NCBI GenBank assembly: GCA_022573485.1
Contig: JACZTW010000015.1
Span: forward strand, 1 to 22,417
Length of the DNA stretch: 22,417 nt
Direction: 5' to 3'
Source of the DNA: Planctomycetota bacterium
GTDB taxonomy: Bacteria; Planctomycetota; Phycisphaerae; UBA1845; CAIVHJ01
Under the pieces are notes generated by a model. That model worked only from the letters and a program-made list of their open reading frames with translations, did no database searches and had not been told where the DNA came from. Shown piece by piece: positions 21,299 through 22,417 of this stretch. A program made the translations under genes and the position numbers. Every line of letters begins with the position of its first letter. Positions within the stretch are counted from its first letter, which is position 1.

Positions 21299-22336
21299 GA
21301 ACAAATCAGCTTGATCGTCGGCAGGCGTGCGGGCCTTGAACGGCACGTTGAGGTGCTTGTAGGCGTGCTCGGTGGCCTGCCGGCCTTGGCGCGTGCGAAT
21401 GACAAACCCGAGCTGGAGCAAGTAGGGCTCGACGACGTCTTCGAGCGTGTCGCGTTCCTGTCCCGTCGTGGCGGCCAGCGCTTCGATACCGGCAGGCCCC
21501 CCACCGTAAACCTCGATCAGCGACGTCAAGTAGGTTCGATCCAGGTCGTCCAGGCCAAGCCGATCAATGCGTTGGATCTCCAGCCCGTCATGCACAATAT
21601 CGATGGTCACTTCCCCGTCCGCCCGTACCTGGGCGTAATCACGAACACGCCTCAACAGCCGATTGGCCACTCGCGGCGTACCTCTGCTCCGGCTGGCGAT
21701 TGCGCGCAGAGCGTCTTTGCTGGCGCTGATTTCCAAAAGTCCGGCAGAGCGTTCCAGAATCGTCGTCAAATCTTTTTCGTCGTAGAAGTCGAAATGGTAA
21801 CGCATCCCGAAGCGATCGCGTATGGCGGCGGATAACAGCCCCGCTCGAGTTGTCGCTCCGATCAAGGTGAATTGCTGCAATGCGAAACTGATCGTGCGTC
21901 CACCGAGCCCCCCTTCGATGGTGTAATCGACTCGAAAGTCTTCCATTACGGGATAGAGGAACTCCTCCACGATTTTCGGCAAGCGGTGAACCTCGTCGAT
22001 GAACAACACTTCGCCCTTCTCAAGGTTTGTCAGCACGCTCATTAGGTCGGAAGTCTTGGTCAGAGCAGGCCCGGACGTAATCTTGGGCGCCCGGCTGTTT
22101 AACTCCGTGGCGATGACGTGCGCCAGAGTGGTTTTTCCCAAGCCGGGCGGCCCGTCGAGCAGGATGTGCTCCAGCGGTTCGGAACGCTTGCGCGCGGCCT
22201 CGATGGCGATGCGGAGTTGCTCGACGACTTGCTGCTGGCCGGTGATGTCGTCGAGGCGTGTGGGGCGCAGCGCGAAGTTGACCGCGTCGTTGTCGCGATT
22301 CTGTCGCTCGGCTGATATGACGCGTTCTCGGGCCAT
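21293..22336 (-). CDS. ruvB: Holliday junction branch migration ATPase RuvB
   Basis: RuvB is the hexameric AAA+ motor that, with RuvA, drives branch migration of Holliday junctions in recombinational repair. The protein is 347 residues, typical for the family. Visible features are the N-terminal LRPTRLDDITGQ (about 23-34), Walker A GPPGLGKTT (about 62-70), Walker B LFIDEVHRLP (about 111-120), sensor I IGATTRAG, the arginine-finger region IRDRFG, SRGTPRVANRLLRRVRDYA (sensor II), and the C-terminal winged helix with YGGGPAGIEALAATTGQ and VEPYLLQLGFVIRTRQGR. A GAAGGA ribosome site precedes the ATG and overlaps the end of the upstream gene, 3 nt away. The stop codon TAA lies back to back with, and 6 nt inside, the convergent glycosyltransferase gene. 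Confidence 0.97.
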   Translation of the reverse strand: MARERVISAERQNRDNDAVNFALRPTRLDDITGQQQVVEQLRIAIEAARKRSEPLEHILLDGPPGLGKTTLAHVIATELNSRAPKITSGPALTKTSDLMSVLTNLEKGEVLFIDEVHRLPKIVEEFLYPVMEDFRVDYTIEGGLGGRTISFALQQFTLIGATTRAGLLSAAIRDRFGMRYHFDFYDEKDLTTILERSAGLLEISASKDALRAIASRSRGTPRVANRLLRRVRDYAQVRADGEVTIDIVHDGLEIQRIDRLGLDDLDRTYLTSLIEVYGGGPAGIEALAATTGQERDTLEDVVEPYLLQLGFVIRTRQGRQATEHAYKHLNVPFKARTPADDQADLFS

Positions 22337-22339
22337 TGC

Positions 22340-22417
22340 TTATCCTTCGGCTCCGGCTTTGATGCGATAACAAGCCTTGACCCATTGGTCTGCAGAAGAG
22401 AGGTCTGGGTGCAGTTG
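22340..22417 (-). CDS. 3' end of gene upstream of ruvB, possibly ruvA
   Basis: The last 25 codons and the TAA stop of a gene running into the window from the right are visible, 3 nt before the ruvB ATG. The encoded tail includes DLSSADQWVKACYRIKAG, an amphipathic helix with a hydrophilic end. This fits the small C-terminal domain of RuvA, which is usually encoded directly before ruvB, but 25 residues are too few to be sure. Confidence 0.45.
   Translation of the reverse strand, partial: QLHPDLSSADQWVKACYRIKAGAEG

Noticed and set aside
1..22417. tRNA, rRNA, CRISPR, insertion sequence or prophage
   Set aside because: No repeat-spacer pattern, transposase, inverted terminal repeats, integrase or RNA-gene signature was seen when reading both strands.

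Overview
The window is a dense, high-GC stretch of a Gram-negative-type bacterial chromosome, with genes on both strands and short spacers. It contains lipid A and LPS-core enzymes (LpxK, a GmhB-like phosphatase, heptosyltransferase II, a WaaP-like kinase, a WaaG-like glycosyltransferase), the lipid II flippase MurJ, an unusually long fused SecDF, and RuvB. This points to an organism with an LPS outer membrane and a peptidoglycan pathway. The long fused SecDF and the LPS operon led by a Memo-family protein make me favour the Planctomycetota (perhaps Phycisphaerae-like) or a relative. That assignment is inference, not proof.

Layout. (1) 1-4534, plus strand: the 3' part of a polysaccharide flippase, then two cytoplasmic TPR proteins. 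(2) 4566-11858, minus strand: a compact seven-gene LPS operon. In transcription order it reads Memo-family protein with a PqqD-like N-terminus, lpxK, an unrecognised conserved enzyme-like protein, a GmhB-like phosphatase fused to a membrane tail, waaF, a WaaP/Kdo-type kinase and a GT4 glycosyltransferase. Neighbouring genes either overlap (20 nt and 4 nt) or are spaced by only 2-17 nt. (3) 11955-17894, plus strand and divergent from the operon: murJ, a small exported protein, and secDF. (4) 18022-19270, plus strand: a membrane-anchored thioredoxin followed by two small exported or anchored proteins that look like paralogues of each other. (5) 19420-19953, minus strand: a winged-helix regulator with a very basic N-terminal tail. 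(6) 20291-21298, plus strand: a GT2 glycosyltransferase converging on ruvB (21293-22336, minus). ruvB is preceded by the last codons of another gene, possibly ruvA.

How it works together. Regions 1-4 are almost entirely about building the envelope: lipid A phosphorylation, inner-core heptose addition and phosphorylation, sugar transfer, lipid II and polysaccharide flipping, Sec export, and periplasmic thiol chemistry. The most interesting regulatory signal is repeated: at least three genes (the Memo gene at 11858, murJ at 11955, the exported protein at 13569), and possibly waaF at 7659, have a sigma70-like -10 hexamer ending 6-8 nt before the start codon and no Shine-Dalgarno sequence. This predicts leaderless mRNAs. 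Several genes with a longer leader or inside an operon instead show good Shine-Dalgarno sequences. No tRNA, rRNA, CRISPR array, insertion sequence or phage element was seen.
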